Shown here piece by piece: positions 1 to 9,591 of a stretch of DNA of 39,093 nt. Source of the stretch: Candidatus Poseidoniaceae archaeon. Lineage in GTDB: Archaea; Thermoplasmatota; Poseidoniia; Poseidoniales; Poseidoniaceae. Below the pieces are notes generated by a model. It searched no databases and had not been told where the DNA came from. It saw only the letters and a program-made list of their open reading frames with translations. Position numbers and translations under genes: made by a program. Position 1 is the stretch's first letter; each line of letters begins with the position of its first letter. Location of the stretch: assembly GCA_024958795.1 (NCBI GenBank), contig JANXHP010000047.1:1-39093 (forward strand), in the 5' to 3' direction.

Positions 1-267
1 AAAGTTCATTGGGATTCGTTACAAGTATTGAATCGATTTGAGGGAAATGAACTTGTGTGCACAGGTCATGACCCCCCTGGTACTGAAATGAAGACTCTAA
101 TTTGGAATCGGGAAAATAATTTTGTTTTGAAGATGACTTCGTTTGATGAATATCAACAATGGCAGAATGAAAATAATATCAAATTAGGTTCCGTGTCTAA
201 GATTAAAACCGCAGTACCTGCGAATTTATTTCGTGAAATTCCAGACGTAATTCCCTGGTTAGATTGA
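1..267 (+). CDS. C-terminal part of an unknown protein (5' end outside window)
   Basis: The reading frame is open from base 1 and ends with TGA at 265-267, so the 88 visible codons are the tail of a longer gene. An internal TTG at 28 could be read as a start but has no ribosome-binding site, and the frame continues upstream of it without a stop. The visible part is soluble, mixed polar and hydrophobic, has no membrane segment, and ends in ...DVIPWLD. I do not recognise a family. The next gene on the same strand begins 73 bases downstream, so co-transcription is possible. Confidence 0.6.
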   Translation, partial: KVHWDSLQVLNRFEGNELVCTGHDPPGTEMKTLIWNRENNFVLKMTSFDEYQQWQNENNIKLGSVSKIKTAVPANLFREIPDVIPWLD

Positions 268-330
268 TAATCAATAGATTGAACAATATTTTGTGAAAGA
301 CTTCAACAACTGAAGGGTTCTCGCAGGTAT

Positions 331-335
331 GGGGT
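331..335 (+). promoter_or_regulatory. Shine-Dalgarno site GGGGT choosing the 341 start
   Basis: GGGGT lies 5 bases before ATG 341, the same arrangement as before several other genes here. It favours ATG 341 over the in-frame ATG at 329. Confidence 0.5.
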
Positions 336-340
336 TATTG

Positions 341-1492
341 ATGGCTACGCCTGTTGATTTGAGCGGTTTGATGTGGGCAGCTGGCCTATTATCCATACCT
401 ATCTTCTTAGCAATACCAATGAAAATTGCGTGGCAATACTGGATAGGCGCTGGACATGAAGAAACTGAATATCGCGGCATGGTTAGGCAAATCATTGACT
501 CAGGTAGGCAACTTTCTCCATTTAGAGACACTCTCGATGATTTGGCAAGGGGATTAAGAATAAAGCCAGGTAGGCAGAGATTGATTGAAGCAGATTTACT
601 GCATCCTCTAACACTATCACACTTTTTGATATTACCTGCATTAATTATTTTCCCACTAGCAGTTATTGTTGCCTTACCAGTAATATTGATTGGATTACCA
701 TTTTTGATATTAGTTGAGTTTATTTTGATAAAAAACAAAGTCCTGATGAGAAGTCTCAGATTGATTGAAACATGGTTACATTGGCAAGTTATCCACATAC
801 CAAAACCACATAGAGGTTCAGTGCTAACAAAAACAGGGATTGGGGAATTTTCTCAACACGTTGTCCATTTTGCACAAGTTCCCCAAGGTACATTCCTTGG
901 ATTATTTGCATGGTTGATAGTTCACTGGACATTGAAGATAGATTCCTTTTGGGTTGAATTATCAATCGCTGCTGGACTTTACATTATTTTGCTAGGAATC
1001 TTAAGTGTGCTCAATACGGCATTTGAATCTGATTTAGTATTTGTAGATCCTTCAAAAGGTCGATTAGTTCCTGTAGACCAATGGTTGGAGAGTATACTCA
1101 AACCTATTGTTGGAATTGGTTTGTTATTTTTAATCGTAAGAAATTTGCTTGACGAAGCAAGAGGTGGTAACCCAACTTTATTTGCAACTACAGTATTATC
1201 TCTTCTTTATGGTGCTGCAATTGTTGGAATTGCCTATCGTTGGGGGTATTCTCTATGGCGAGGTAATAGTGTTCGAACAAACTTTGAATCTCAAATAATT
1301 GAAGGATTAGCACCTCTTTCCTATGACCTAACGCGTAACAAAGGGAGAATTGATTTCAGGGTGAGAATGACGATGCAAGAAAGAATTGAGACGATATCAG
1401 AACTACCCAATAATCAGATGTCTTTTGAGGCGCTACAAAATCTTCCAAAGAGTCATACATCAGATGTGATTCCATTAAATCCAATAGAGTAG
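341..1492 (+). CDS. Multipass membrane protein of unknown function
   Basis: A 383-residue protein with about six or seven hydrophobic segments: one near the N-terminus (WAAGLLSIPIFLAIPM), a long double-length stretch around residues 85-130, then four more near residues 175-320. The C-terminal 60 residues are soluble. A soluble segment between the first two membrane regions contains basic and acidic residues (DTLDDLARGLRIKPGRQR) and is probably cytoplasmic. I do not recognise the family and see no transporter signature or catalytic motif. The start at 341 is chosen because GGGGT precedes it by 5 bases; ATG 329 is the alternative and adds four residues. The downstream serA-like gene starts 61 bases later. 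Confidence 0.8.
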   Translation: MATPVDLSGLMWAAGLLSIPIFLAIPMKIAWQYWIGAGHEETEYRGMVRQIIDSGRQLSPFRDTLDDLARGLRIKPGRQRLIEADLLHPLTLSHFLILPALIIFPLAVIVALPVILIGLPFLILVEFILIKNKVLMRSLRLIETWLHWQVIHIPKPHRGSVLTKTGIGEFSQHVVHFAQVPQGTFLGLFAWLIVHWTLKIDSFWVELSIAAGLYIILLGILSVLNTAFESDLVFVDPSKGRLVPVDQWLESILKPIVGIGLLFLIVRNLLDEARGGNPTLFATTVLSLLYGAAIVGIAYRWGYSLWRGNSVRTNFESQIIEGLAPLSYDLTRNKGRIDFRVRMTMQERIETISELPNNQMSFEALQNLPKSHTSDVIPLNPIE

Positions 1493-1553
1493 CACTAGAA
1501 TGTGTATATTTTGCGAGCGAAGGTTGATGTGACTTAGTCAGTCGCCGTAATTT

Positions 1554-2537
1554 ATGGCTAGAATCGCTATCGCCGATGGAATGGCTCCCGCAGCAATTCA
1601 ATTACTGACAAATGCGGGGCATGAAGTTGTAAATCAACCAATCAAAGCCTCTGAATTACTTGACGGTGCGTTATCAAATTTTGATGCCATTGTTGTCCGT
1701 AGTGCTACAAAACTTCCTGCTGAAGTAATCGCTGCTACCAGTGACCGTTTGAAGGTAATTGGGAGAGCTGGAGTTGGTGTAGACAACATCGACATCAAGG
1801 CCGCTGCAGAAGCAGGGATTCCTGTTGTCAATGCTCCAAGAGCATCAACACAATCCGTAGTTGAATTGACAATTGGTCATCTCTTAGCAAGCCTACGCCA
1901 TTTACCTAGAGCTAATCGCGGTATGAGGGAAGGAAAGTGGCAGAAAAAAATCATGGGTGGTACTGAACTAAGTGGGAAATGTTTGGGATTAATTGGTTTT
2001 GGAAGAATAGCACAAGGTGTTGGATTAGTAGCGCAATCAATGGGTATGGAAGTGCATGCATATGATCCCTATCTTCCAGCAAAAATTGCCAAGTCACAAA
2101 ACACAATATTGCATAAATCAGTAGATACATTATTCAAAAATTGTACGCACATCTCTATACATTGTAATTTAACTGATGAAACACATCACTTAGTAAATAA
2201 TGAAAGAATGGCAATGATGCCTGGAAAATCAAGAGATGGAATAAAGTGCGGAAATCATATTGTAAATTGCGCACGTGGTGGAATTATTGACGAGGTAGCA
2301 TTATTACAGTCACTGGAAAATGGAACTATTTCTTCAGCCGCTTTGGATGTATTTGAATTTGAACCAGTTGAACCTGGTTATGCATTAATACAACATGATA
2401 ATTTCCATGGAACTCCTCATATTGGTGCAGCCACATTAGAAGCGCAAGCAAGAGTTGGCAGAGATATTGCTAATGCAATAATGACTGTACTCAATGGTGA
2501 ACAGTGTGAAACTACAGTAAACCAACATCTGTTGTAA
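1554..2537 (+). CDS. serA: D-3-phosphoglycerate dehydrogenase-like 2-hydroxyacid dehydrogenase
   Basis: Likely oxidises 3-phosphoglycerate to 3-phosphohydroxypyruvate with NAD, the first step of serine synthesis in the cytoplasm. The family signatures are in order: RAGVGVDNIDIKAA, the Rossmann motif GLIGFGRIAQGV, NCARGGIIDE carrying the catalytic Arg, FEFEPVEPG with the Glu, and GTPHIGAAT with the catalytic His. At 327 residues it lacks the C-terminal ACT domain of long SerA proteins, so serine feedback of the usual kind is not expected. A different 2-hydroxyacid substrate cannot be excluded. The window also encodes GlyA (14588-15901), which would use the serine, though not in the same operon. 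There is no clear Shine-Dalgarno; the sequence TGTATATTTT at about 1502-1511 may be a TATA box. Confidence 0.85.
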   Translation: MARIAIADGMAPAAIQLLTNAGHEVVNQPIKASELLDGALSNFDAIVVRSATKLPAEVIAATSDRLKVIGRAGVGVDNIDIKAAAEAGIPVVNAPRASTQSVVELTIGHLLASLRHLPRANRGMREGKWQKKIMGGTELSGKCLGLIGFGRIAQGVGLVAQSMGMEVHAYDPYLPAKIAKSQNTILHKSVDTLFKNCTHISIHCNLTDETHHLVNNERMAMMPGKSRDGIKCGNHIVNCARGGIIDEVALLQSLENGTISSAALDVFEFEPVEPGYALIQHDNFHGTPHIGAATLEAQARVGRDIANAIMTVLNGEQCETTVNQHLL

Positions 2538-2570
2538 AACCATAGAAGTTCATCTGCTTGTAAATTTAGA

Positions 2571-2579
2571 GTTATAGTT
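2571..2579 (+). promoter_or_regulatory. Putative TATA box for dinB (leaderless start)
   Basis: The sequence GTTATAGTT is centred about 27 bases before the ATG at 2602, the distance expected for an archaeal TATA box when transcription begins at the start codon. No Shine-Dalgarno precedes that ATG, which agrees with a leaderless mRNA. Confidence 0.4.
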
Positions 2580-2601
2580 AAACACCGCTGACAGTCAAGT
2601 A

Positions 2602-3765
2602 ATGTCAATGACTGCTGATGGAACCAATTCCTCCGATGAAGAAGGACATTCTTCAGATGGTACTGGTGATGAAAGTAGCAGGATAATTGTCCACTGTGAC
2701 TTGGATGCATTTTTTGCGGCTGTTGAAACATTGCACCATGACTTAGATCCAACAATTCCATTAATTATCGGTTCTGATCCAAACCAAGGTCGTGCCAGAG
2801 GCATCGTTTCGACTTGTAATTATCCTGCACGAAAATATGGTATTCATTCTGCTATGCCCATTGGTGAAGCATGGCGGCGATGTCCTGGAGAGCCATATGG
2901 AAACGCCATCTATATCAGCGGAACTAGAGGATTATACAGTAGGGCAAGCCGAAAGGTAATGGAAATTCTAAAACCTCATGCTAATAAATTTGAGAAAGCT
3001 AGTATTGATGAAGCCTATCTCGATATTACAGAGTCAGTTGATGGAGATTGGGATTCTGCCTTTGCATTATGCAGAGAGTTACAACAAGCGATTTTTAAGA
3101 AAGTAGGATTAACTGCTTCTTTTGGCATTGGGCCTACTCGGATTTTAGCAAAAATGTCAAGTGAAATCAACAAACCAAATGGAATTTTTAGAATTTTACC
3201 AGATGAAATCCAAGAGTTTTTTGATGATAGACCTGTAAGGGAAGTTCCTGGTGTCGGTCCCAAAACAGCAACGATGTTAGCTGAATGGGGTATTAGTAAT
3301 GTTGATGAAGCATATGAATTAGGTGAATTGGCTTTGGCAAGAATGACAAATGAGAGATTTGCTTCTTGGATAATTAGATTGGCTGATGGAAAAACAACCA
3401 ATGAAGTAAGTCCACTAAGGAGTCGGAAATCAGTTGGTAAGGAGCATACTTTTGATATTGATCAATTTGATTCAGAAGTAGTTTTGACAAGGCTTAGTCA
3501 ATTAGTCACCACAGTAATGGAAAGAGCCCATGATATGGGAGTTGCCGGAAGGTTGGCAGAAGTAAAAATAAGGTATACTGGATTTGAAACACATACGCAT
3601 GGAAAGTCCATTCCTGTAGCAATGGATGATGCTGAAGTATTTTCTCGACTTGCTCAACAACTATTTGCGAATAATCTTCATCATGAGGAAAAGGTACGCT
3701 TAATCGGTTTTAGGCTTGGCAATTTAGAGATGCCAATTTCACGTCAAATAACATTACAATTATAG
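2602..3765 (+). CDS. dinB: DNA polymerase IV, Y-family translesion polymerase
   Basis: Lesion-bypass DNA polymerase. The catalytic carboxylates are visible: D33 and D35 in HCDLDAFFAAVE, and D136-E137 in ASIDEAYLDIT. Other family segments are STCNYPARKYGIHSAMP, GIGPTRILAKMSSEINKP, and the helix-hairpin-helix VPGVGPKTATMLAEWGI; the little-finger domain follows from about residue 265. Length 387 is a little longer than typical because about 27 Ser/Asp/Glu-rich residues precede the polymerase core. The C-terminus (PISRQITLQL) does not show a canonical PCNA-binding box ending in two aromatic residues. It converges with valS, the two stop codons being three bases apart. Confidence 0.95.
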   Translation: MSMTADGTNSSDEEGHSSDGTGDESSRIIVHCDLDAFFAAVETLHHDLDPTIPLIIGSDPNQGRARGIVSTCNYPARKYGIHSAMPIGEAWRRCPGEPYGNAIYISGTRGLYSRASRKVMEILKPHANKFEKASIDEAYLDITESVDGDWDSAFALCRELQQAIFKKVGLTASFGIGPTRILAKMSSEINKPNGIFRILPDEIQEFFDDRPVREVPGVGPKTATMLAEWGISNVDEAYELGELALARMTNERFASWIIRLADGKTTNEVSPLRSRKSVGKEHTFDIDQFDSEVVLTRLSQLVTTVMERAHDMGVAGRLAEVKIRYTGFETHTHGKSIPVAMDDAEVFSRLAQQLFANNLHHEEKVRLIGFRLGNLEMPISRQITLQL

Positions 3766-3768
3766 AAA

Positions 3769-6261
3769 TCATTCTAACGAATGCATACTAGTTAGAATAT
3801 CTGAAAATTCTACCAATTCATCAGGGATTGAAATCCCCGAAATTGGTTTGTTTAACGAAATTCCCGCATCTTTCTTACCATTCCAAATCGATGAATTAAA
3901 TTCTTGAATTGAAGCTGTTAATTTTCTCAAATCATCTCCTTCCATACTATCAATTGACAATTCGTCAACAATGATGCTTGGGAATGAATCAACATCGACG
4001 GCAGACTTAGAATATATTGTTTGTGAAATGTGATGAGAGAAGAAAGGACAGATTGGTGAAAATGCACTAAGGAAATCTCTAACGATTCTGTGAATTGTCC
4101 ATGCAGCAGCAACATCTTCGTCATATAATCTGGTCTTTACCATCTCTAACCAATGGCTTGGTAATACTCCAGTAGCGAATGATTTCAATGCTTGAGTTGC
4201 GGTGTAAATATCAAGGTTAATCCATGCATTTTCCACGATTGACATTGTACTTTGGAACTCTGCGATAATCCATTTATCTTCAATTGCCAAATCACTAGGA
4301 GTTGTTTCTAAATCATCAGGGCAAGGGAACATAGAGGCAAATCTAGCAACATTGAAAATTTTGGTTAATACTCCAAAATATTTCTTTTCAATTTCTTCCG
4401 GATTTATTTGGAAGTCATCACCAACTTGAGCATCACATGCCTTCCACAAACGGAAACATTCAGATCCTATTTTATTAGCTCTCAAACTTACAGTTTTCTC
4501 CGGTCCTTTAACCTTCCAAGAACCAGTTTTTCCACCCGCACCACATTCTAGAACAGAATCAGCATCAATACCATTACCTAGAGATTTACTCATTTTTCGA
4601 CCCCATGGGTCCATTCCCAAACCATCAATCCAAACATGCTTAAATCCAGGCTTATCTAACAGCAAAGTTGATTTTAACAAAGTATAGTAAAGCCATGTTC
4701 TAACGATTTCCTTCCCTTGAGGACGAAGAGCAGTTGGAAATGCCTTCTCAAAGATTTCAGGATGATTGAGATATCCACTAACAAAAAGGTTAGAGTTGGA
4801 AGAATCCATCCATGTATCGAATACTTTTTCTTCGCCACTAATACTACCAATACTTTCTTTCAAGTCTTCAAACAAACCTAAATCTTCTCTAGTTTCTCTA
4901 TTTAGAACTCTGCTACCAGTTGGTGGTGAATCCTTCCAAGGTTGGACATAAGTACCACTTGGAGGGACGATTACCTTGGTTTCATCTTCTGAATACCAAA
5001 TAGGAATTTCTGTATGATACCACCTTCGGCGGGATATCGGCCAATCTATGCTGATATTATCCATCCAATCAATCAAAAATTGCTTATTTCTTACAGGATG
5101 AAATTCAATTTCTTCAATGTGCTCCTTCATCTTATCCTGAATATGGGTTTGGCGAACATACCACTCCTTAAGGAGAATTATTTCTACAGGGTTTTTTCCT
5201 CTCTCAGAAACAGGAATTTCTTGGTCACGTTCAACAATTTCATGGATTTTTCCATTTTCTTCTAAGTATTCAGTAACAGCTTTACGAGCATCTAGAACTT
5301 TACTTCCAGCCCAAGGGCCAGCAATTTCAGTCATACATCCATCTAAATCAATCGCTCTAAACGGGGTCAACCCCATTTCTCTAAACACAGCAACATCGTT
5401 TTGATCACCAAATGAACACACCATAAGTACGCCTGAACCAAAGTCTGATTTCACTGATGCATGGGTTTTGATTTCAACGCTAGTTTCTCTTCCATCAACT
5501 GGAATTGGTAAATTGATTTTCTTACCAATCAAGTCCCTATATCTCTCATCATCAGGGTGTACAACCACCACTCCACAAGCACAAATTAATTCAGGTCTTG
5601 TTGTTGAAATAATTACTTCATCACCATCTTCAGTATACCATTTAATGTCAATCAACATTGTCCTTCTCGTTAAACGTTCAACCTCTGCATCTGCAATTGT
5701 AGTCCCCTCAACAGGGTCGTAAATATTAGGTCTCAAGTCTTCAACAATTTCTCCTTTCTTGAAAAGTTCAACAAATATTGCTTGGGTTACCTGACGATAT
5801 TCAGGAGAGTCAGTAAGATATTCTTTACTAAAATCACAAGATAATCCTACTCTTTTAGCTGTATCTCTCATTGCTTGAGTAAATTCCTCAATAGTCTCTT
5901 TACACAATGAAAGAAATTCCTCTCTATCATAAGTTTTCATCTTTCTTTTTGTATTGCGTTCAACAACGAATTCAATATTGATGCCATTTCTATCAACTCC
6001 CCAAGGAAAATACACCTCTTTTCCAAGTAGGCGTTGAGAACGTGCGATAACATCTATCATTGAATATTGAGCAACTGCACCGATATGCCAAGTTCCAGAT
6101 GGATATGGTGGCGGTGTGTCAATGACAAAAATTTCCTTACCACTGTTTGGATTGAACCCATATCTCTGAGTATATTCTTGCTCATCCTCTGAATGAGCCT
6201 CTTGAATTTTCTTTTCTAGGTCAATTGACCATCTTTTTTCTGGTAATGTTGGGGCTGGCAT
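3769..6261 (-). CDS. valS: Valyl-tRNA synthetase (archaeal type)
   Basis: Class I aminoacyl-tRNA synthetase that charges tRNA-Val. The nucleotide-binding HIGH motif is HIGA here (H58 in DTPPPYPSGTWHIGA), and KMSKS is intact at residues 556-560 (RKMSKSLGNGID). The editing (CP1) domain carries STTRPELICACGVVVVHPDD, and a helical anticodon-binding domain follows KMSKS. The 830-residue length fits ValRS; IleRS or LeuRS are less likely because the GTWHIGA and TTRPEL-CAC combination is, as I remember it, typical of archaeal-type ValRS. ATG 6261 is chosen because GAGGTGAGG lies just upstream; an in-frame ATG at 6285 would add eight residues. The 207-base region to 6469 is a divergent promoter region shared with the RND-type gene. 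Confidence 0.92.
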   Translation of the reverse strand: MPAPTLPEKRWSIDLEKKIQEAHSEDEQEYTQRYGFNPNSGKEIFVIDTPPPYPSGTWHIGAVAQYSMIDVIARSQRLLGKEVYFPWGVDRNGINIEFVVERNTKRKMKTYDREEFLSLCKETIEEFTQAMRDTAKRVGLSCDFSKEYLTDSPEYRQVTQAIFVELFKKGEIVEDLRPNIYDPVEGTTIADAEVERLTRRTMLIDIKWYTEDGDEVIISTTRPELICACGVVVVHPDDERYRDLIGKKINLPIPVDGRETSVEIKTHASVKSDFGSGVLMVCSFGDQNDVAVFREMGLTPFRAIDLDGCMTEIAGPWAGSKVLDARKAVTEYLEENGKIHEIVERDQEIPVSERGKNPVEIILLKEWYVRQTHIQDKMKEHIEEIEFHPVRNKQFLIDWMDNISIDWPISRRRWYHTEIPIWYSEDETKVIVPPSGTYVQPWKDSPPTGSRVLNRETREDLGLFEDLKESIGSISGEEKVFDTWMDSSNSNLFVSGYLNHPEIFEKAFPTALRPQGKEIVRTWLYYTLLKSTLLLDKPGFKHVWIDGLGMDPWGRKMSKSLGNGIDADSVLECGAGGKTGSWKVKGPEKTVSLRANKIGSECFRLWKACDAQVGDDFQINPEEIEKKYFGVLTKIFNVARFASMFPCPDDLETTPSDLAIEDKWIIAEFQSTMSIVENAWINLDIYTATQALKSFATGVLPSHWLEMVKTRLYDEDVAAAWTIHRIVRDFLSAFSPICPFFSHHISQTIYSKSAVDVDSFPSIIVDELSIDSMEGDDLRKLTASIQEFNSSIWNGKKDAGISLNKPISGISIPDELVEFSDILTSMHSLE

Positions 6262-6264
6262 TTG

Positions 6265-6273
6265 CCTCACCTC
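6265..6273 (-). promoter_or_regulatory. Shine-Dalgarno site of valS
   Basis: On the minus strand GAGGTGAGG ends three bases before ATG 6261. It matches the complement of the archaeal 16S rRNA 3' end and selects this start over ATG 6285. Confidence 0.6.
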
Positions 6274-6468
6274 GGCTCCACACACGTTAACAGTGCGACT
6301 CCATGGGGCGCTCTAACATATCACCTTTGAACCTCTCCCTAATATTTGGTGAAATGACACCTAATCGGCAATAGAAAAACACCCGCAAAATCGCATTATT
6401 TACAAACATCAATCGGTATACCTTTCAAGGGCCTTGTGTCACAGCAATAATATTAGGGGGTCGCATAT

Positions 6469-9400
6469 ATGTCAAAGGACAAAATTACCGACGACGAAAC
6501 CTCCGTTAGTGACCGAATGGGGGCGATTGCAGATTATAGCAAGAGCAAATTCCAATCCAGTGCTTCAGACATTGGACAAAGGGTCAAAGATTTTGATGCT
6601 AAGGATGCATTAGACGCAGTACTAGAAGCACCTGACCGGTTCAAAAGGGAATGGCAAAAGCATGGTGCAGCCGGTGCAATAACCAAATTTCCAATTGCTA
6701 CTGTTCTAATTTTTCTTTTTATTACAAGTTTCTTCGTTACACAATCAGGGTTCCTTGATGGTACAAAATTTGATGAGGATCCAGAAAATTCTGCATTAAA
6801 TGTCAATGGGGACATGGAGGTATATCTTCCTGAAGGGAGTCCTGTTGGGGAACTCATCAAACTGATTGAAGAAGATTGGACTACAAATGTAATGGTCGTA
6901 TATATTGAACTGGGAGATGACTCTGATCGAAATATTACCGATAAAAGAATTTTACAGGAAATAGACTATGTTGAGAAGGTATTGAATCCACATGTTTCCA
7001 ATTCAGTAGATGATAATGTAATCTATATCTTATCACTCTCAACAGTTCTCAAAGAAGTAAATTCGAGCGCACCTAGAGTTAGACAGGCATTCGTAACGGA
7101 ATTAGGGCAATTAGGATGTTTGTCCGGCCAAAACGATTGTGCTAGCGCAGCAGCAGCTGGAATATTAAACGACCAACTGAATCTAACAGATGCACAATTT
7201 GGCGGTGGATATGAGATTCCATCTCAGCAAACAATTGATTTGATTGTGCAGGAAATGTATGAAGATGATGGTAGTCCATCTCCTGGTTTGGATAAACTGG
7301 CTAGAGATGTAAAAGGTTCGGAAGAAGGAGGTCCAGACGGCAAATTGGATAGAGCAATAATGGCGGTTGCAGTTGCAGTATCCGATGAAAAAGGGGGTAC
7401 TGCAAAAGATATTATTGAAAGTACACAGGCAACACTTGACAATATATCTGTTCAAGAGAGACCCTGTGAGTTTGATCAGAACGGCCAACCAGTTCCAGAA
7501 GAAGGTGTTTGCATATGGGGTGAATTATCAGAAGAGCAAAAACAACGAGGCGTAGTTAGTTTTAATCTTTCAATGACTCTAACAGGGGCAGTTCCGATAA
7601 CCAATGCAGTAACCGAGTTTTCATTCGTCTTGTTCTGGCAAATATTTCCAACCGCTTGTATATTGGTAGCATTAGGTTTATTCGTATTTCACTCCGATGT
7701 TCTTCAAACTGGATTGAATGGAATACGTCCACTTCAGGGACTTAAGGTAGTTGTTATTTCAGGACTGCCAACCCTGTGCGCTGTGTTTTGGACACTGGGG
7801 ATAATTGGTTTTACCAATTATGAGGTGACGATGACGGTAATTATTGTTGGACCAATTCTGCTCGCGTTAGGAGTATCATACGGGCTCCATATCACCAATA
7901 GGTATGCCGAAGAGGGTGGAACAAAACACGAAAAAATGAAAGCATCTCTTGGTTCAACAGGAAAAGCAGTATTTTTGTCAGCAGTAACTACGGTAATTGG
8001 TTTTATTTCATTAGTCTTCACTCCTATGGCTCCGATTCAAACTGTCGGAATCGCATTATCGGGTGGGATCGTCGTGGTATACATACTAACGATGTTTATG
8101 GTTCCCAATCTCACATTGATTTTGGATTTACGAAAACCAAAACATCCCCCGATAAAAATCTTCGAAAAGATGGTTGAAATTCCAGTAAAATATAATGTTC
8201 CAGTAATTGCCGTATTCCTGATACTGATATTATTCTCTGCAACAGTAGGACAACAAAATGTACAAGAGAATATTGATTTGTTGGGTATGGCTCCAGAAGG
8301 AGAATTATCAGTTAAAAAAATGAAACAATACAGTGAAGAATTTGAGGCAGGTCAAATTGGAATGATATTGATTCATGCAAATATTAGTGGCGATATCAAT
8401 GATGGTGATCCCGCTAATGATGACCCTGCAAGTAATTTAGATATTATTGATGTACTAGAAGGTAAAATAAATGGTATAGAAAATACTTCTGCCGTATCAA
8501 TTGTTTTCTTGATGAAATCTACGGGTGTTGAAGTAGCTGTTTCTGGCTCACAATTATATGATTTCATTGACAATACTCCTCTGCCCGATGACATTAAACA
8601 AACCGCCCAAGTATTATTGGATAGGGATGTGTCTGCGGATGCTTCATTTTGGGATTTGCTAATGACACCCGAGGATTATGGACTACCTGGGACAAAACAA
8701 AGTCAGATTTTCTTGTTGGATGTATTTTATGCATCAATAACGCAAGAAACAAGAGAAATTTTCGTCAATGAAGATTTCGATAGAACATTAATATTCGTCG
8801 ATATGCCCTTCGTCCCAGTTGCTGAAACATCCAAATATGTAGATCAAGTAAATATGCACGCTGAATCATTTAGGGGTGGGCATGGAGAAACTGCAGAAGA
8901 TTTGACTGGTGTTGCTGCAACAGTGATAGAAGTAAACGAGTTGATTGTTGGCTCTCAGTGGACTTCTTTGGGCTTTGCTATTATTCTAACACTCATTACT
9001 CTTGCAATTGTTTTCAGGGATATTCGATATTCATTCTGGACAACTTCTCCAGTAATTGCGACAGTTGCTTTACAATGGCTTTTCATGTGGCAATTGAATG
9101 TACCTTTATCTCTAGTAACGGTGATGATAGGCTCAATTTTAGTTGGTGTAGGGGTTGACTTTTCAATTCACATAGCCAACAGAATAAAGGAATTGGGTGG
9201 AGGTATACCCGCAATTAAAACTGCAGCAATCGGCACTGGAATGTCATTATTTGAAGCTGCTACAGTGACATCACTCGGTCTAATTACTGCAAAGAGTATA
9301 CCGATACCCGAAATTCAACCGTTCATCAATGTCATAATTATCCTACTTTGGGTCGCAGCAGCCTCCGCTCTTATTCTACTACCAGCAATTTTCGTAACTT

Positions 9401-9537
9401 TAGAAAAAATGGGCGTCGGTGCTGTTGGAGGACCATCTGGTATGGCTAAGAAACTGGGATTAGGTGCTATTGGTAAGAGAAATGAAATTGATGTTCTCGA
9501 TGCAGCGTTAGTTGATGATGTTGTTGACTCTTGGTGA
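6469..9537 (+). CDS. RND-superfamily (MMPL/SSD-type) membrane exporter
   Basis: A 1022-residue protein with the duplicated RND plan: a first membrane helix near residue 75, a large extracytoplasmic loop (about 95-380), a five-helix bundle, another helix near 570, a second extracytoplasmic loop (about 595-820), and a final five-helix bundle. Both bundles carry the family motif around TM4: GVSYGLHITNRYAEE in the first half and GVGVDFSIHIANRIKE in the second. Such proteins use proton motive force to move lipids or other hydrophobic molecules; the substrate here is unknown. An unusual charged cytoplasmic extension of about 65 residues precedes the first helix. GGGGGT lies 7 bases before the ATG. 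It is transcribed divergently from valS. Confidence 0.85.
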   Translation: MSKDKITDDETSVSDRMGAIADYSKSKFQSSASDIGQRVKDFDAKDALDAVLEAPDRFKREWQKHGAAGAITKFPIATVLIFLFITSFFVTQSGFLDGTKFDEDPENSALNVNGDMEVYLPEGSPVGELIKLIEEDWTTNVMVVYIELGDDSDRNITDKRILQEIDYVEKVLNPHVSNSVDDNVIYILSLSTVLKEVNSSAPRVRQAFVTELGQLGCLSGQNDCASAAAAGILNDQLNLTDAQFGGGYEIPSQQTIDLIVQEMYEDDGSPSPGLDKLARDVKGSEEGGPDGKLDRAIMAVAVAVSDEKGGTAKDIIESTQATLDNISVQERPCEFDQNGQPVPEEGVCIWGELSEEQKQRGVVSFNLSMTLTGAVPITNAVTEFSFVLFWQIFPTACILVALGLFVFHSDVLQTGLNGIRPLQGLKVVVISGLPTLCAVFWTLGIIGFTNYEVTMTVIIVGPILLALGVSYGLHITNRYAEEGGTKHEKMKASLGSTGKAVFLSAVTTVIGFISLVFTPMAPIQTVGIALSGGIVVVYILTMFMVPNLTLILDLRKPKHPPIKIFEKMVEIPVKYNVPVIAVFLILILFSATVGQQNVQENIDLLGMAPEGELSVKKMKQYSEEFEAGQIGMILIHANISGDINDGDPANDDPASNLDIIDVLEGKINGIENTSAVSIVFLMKSTGVEVAVSGSQLYDFIDNTPLPDDIKQTAQVLLDRDVSADASFWDLLMTPEDYGLPGTKQSQIFLLDVFYASITQETREIFVNEDFDRTLIFVDMPFVPVAETSKYVDQVNMHAESFRGGHGETAEDLTGVAATVIEVNELIVGSQWTSLGFAIILTLITLAIVFRDIRYSFWTTSPVIATVALQWLFMWQLNVPLSLVTVMIGSILVGVGVDFSIHIANRIKELGGGIPAIKTAAIGTGMSLFEAATVTSLGLITAKSIPIPEIQPFINVIIILLWVAAASALILLPAIFVTLEKMGVGAVGGPSGMAKKLGLGAIGKRNEIDVLDAALVDDVVDSW

Positions 9538-9591
9538 TTTTCTTCACTTATGCAAGTAATGGTCATAGAGTAGCACCATGTCAATGGTTTC

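Noticed and set aside
271-798. 175-residue minus-strand frame opposite the membrane protein
   Set aside because: It lies antisense to a well-supported membrane protein and lacks a start signal or recognisable motif.
6262-6468. Search for a small gene or RNA in the valS/RND-type divergent gap
   Set aside because: I see only promoter-like AT stretches (for example ATTATTTACA near 6397) and the two ribosome-binding sites; no tRNA fold or coding frame.
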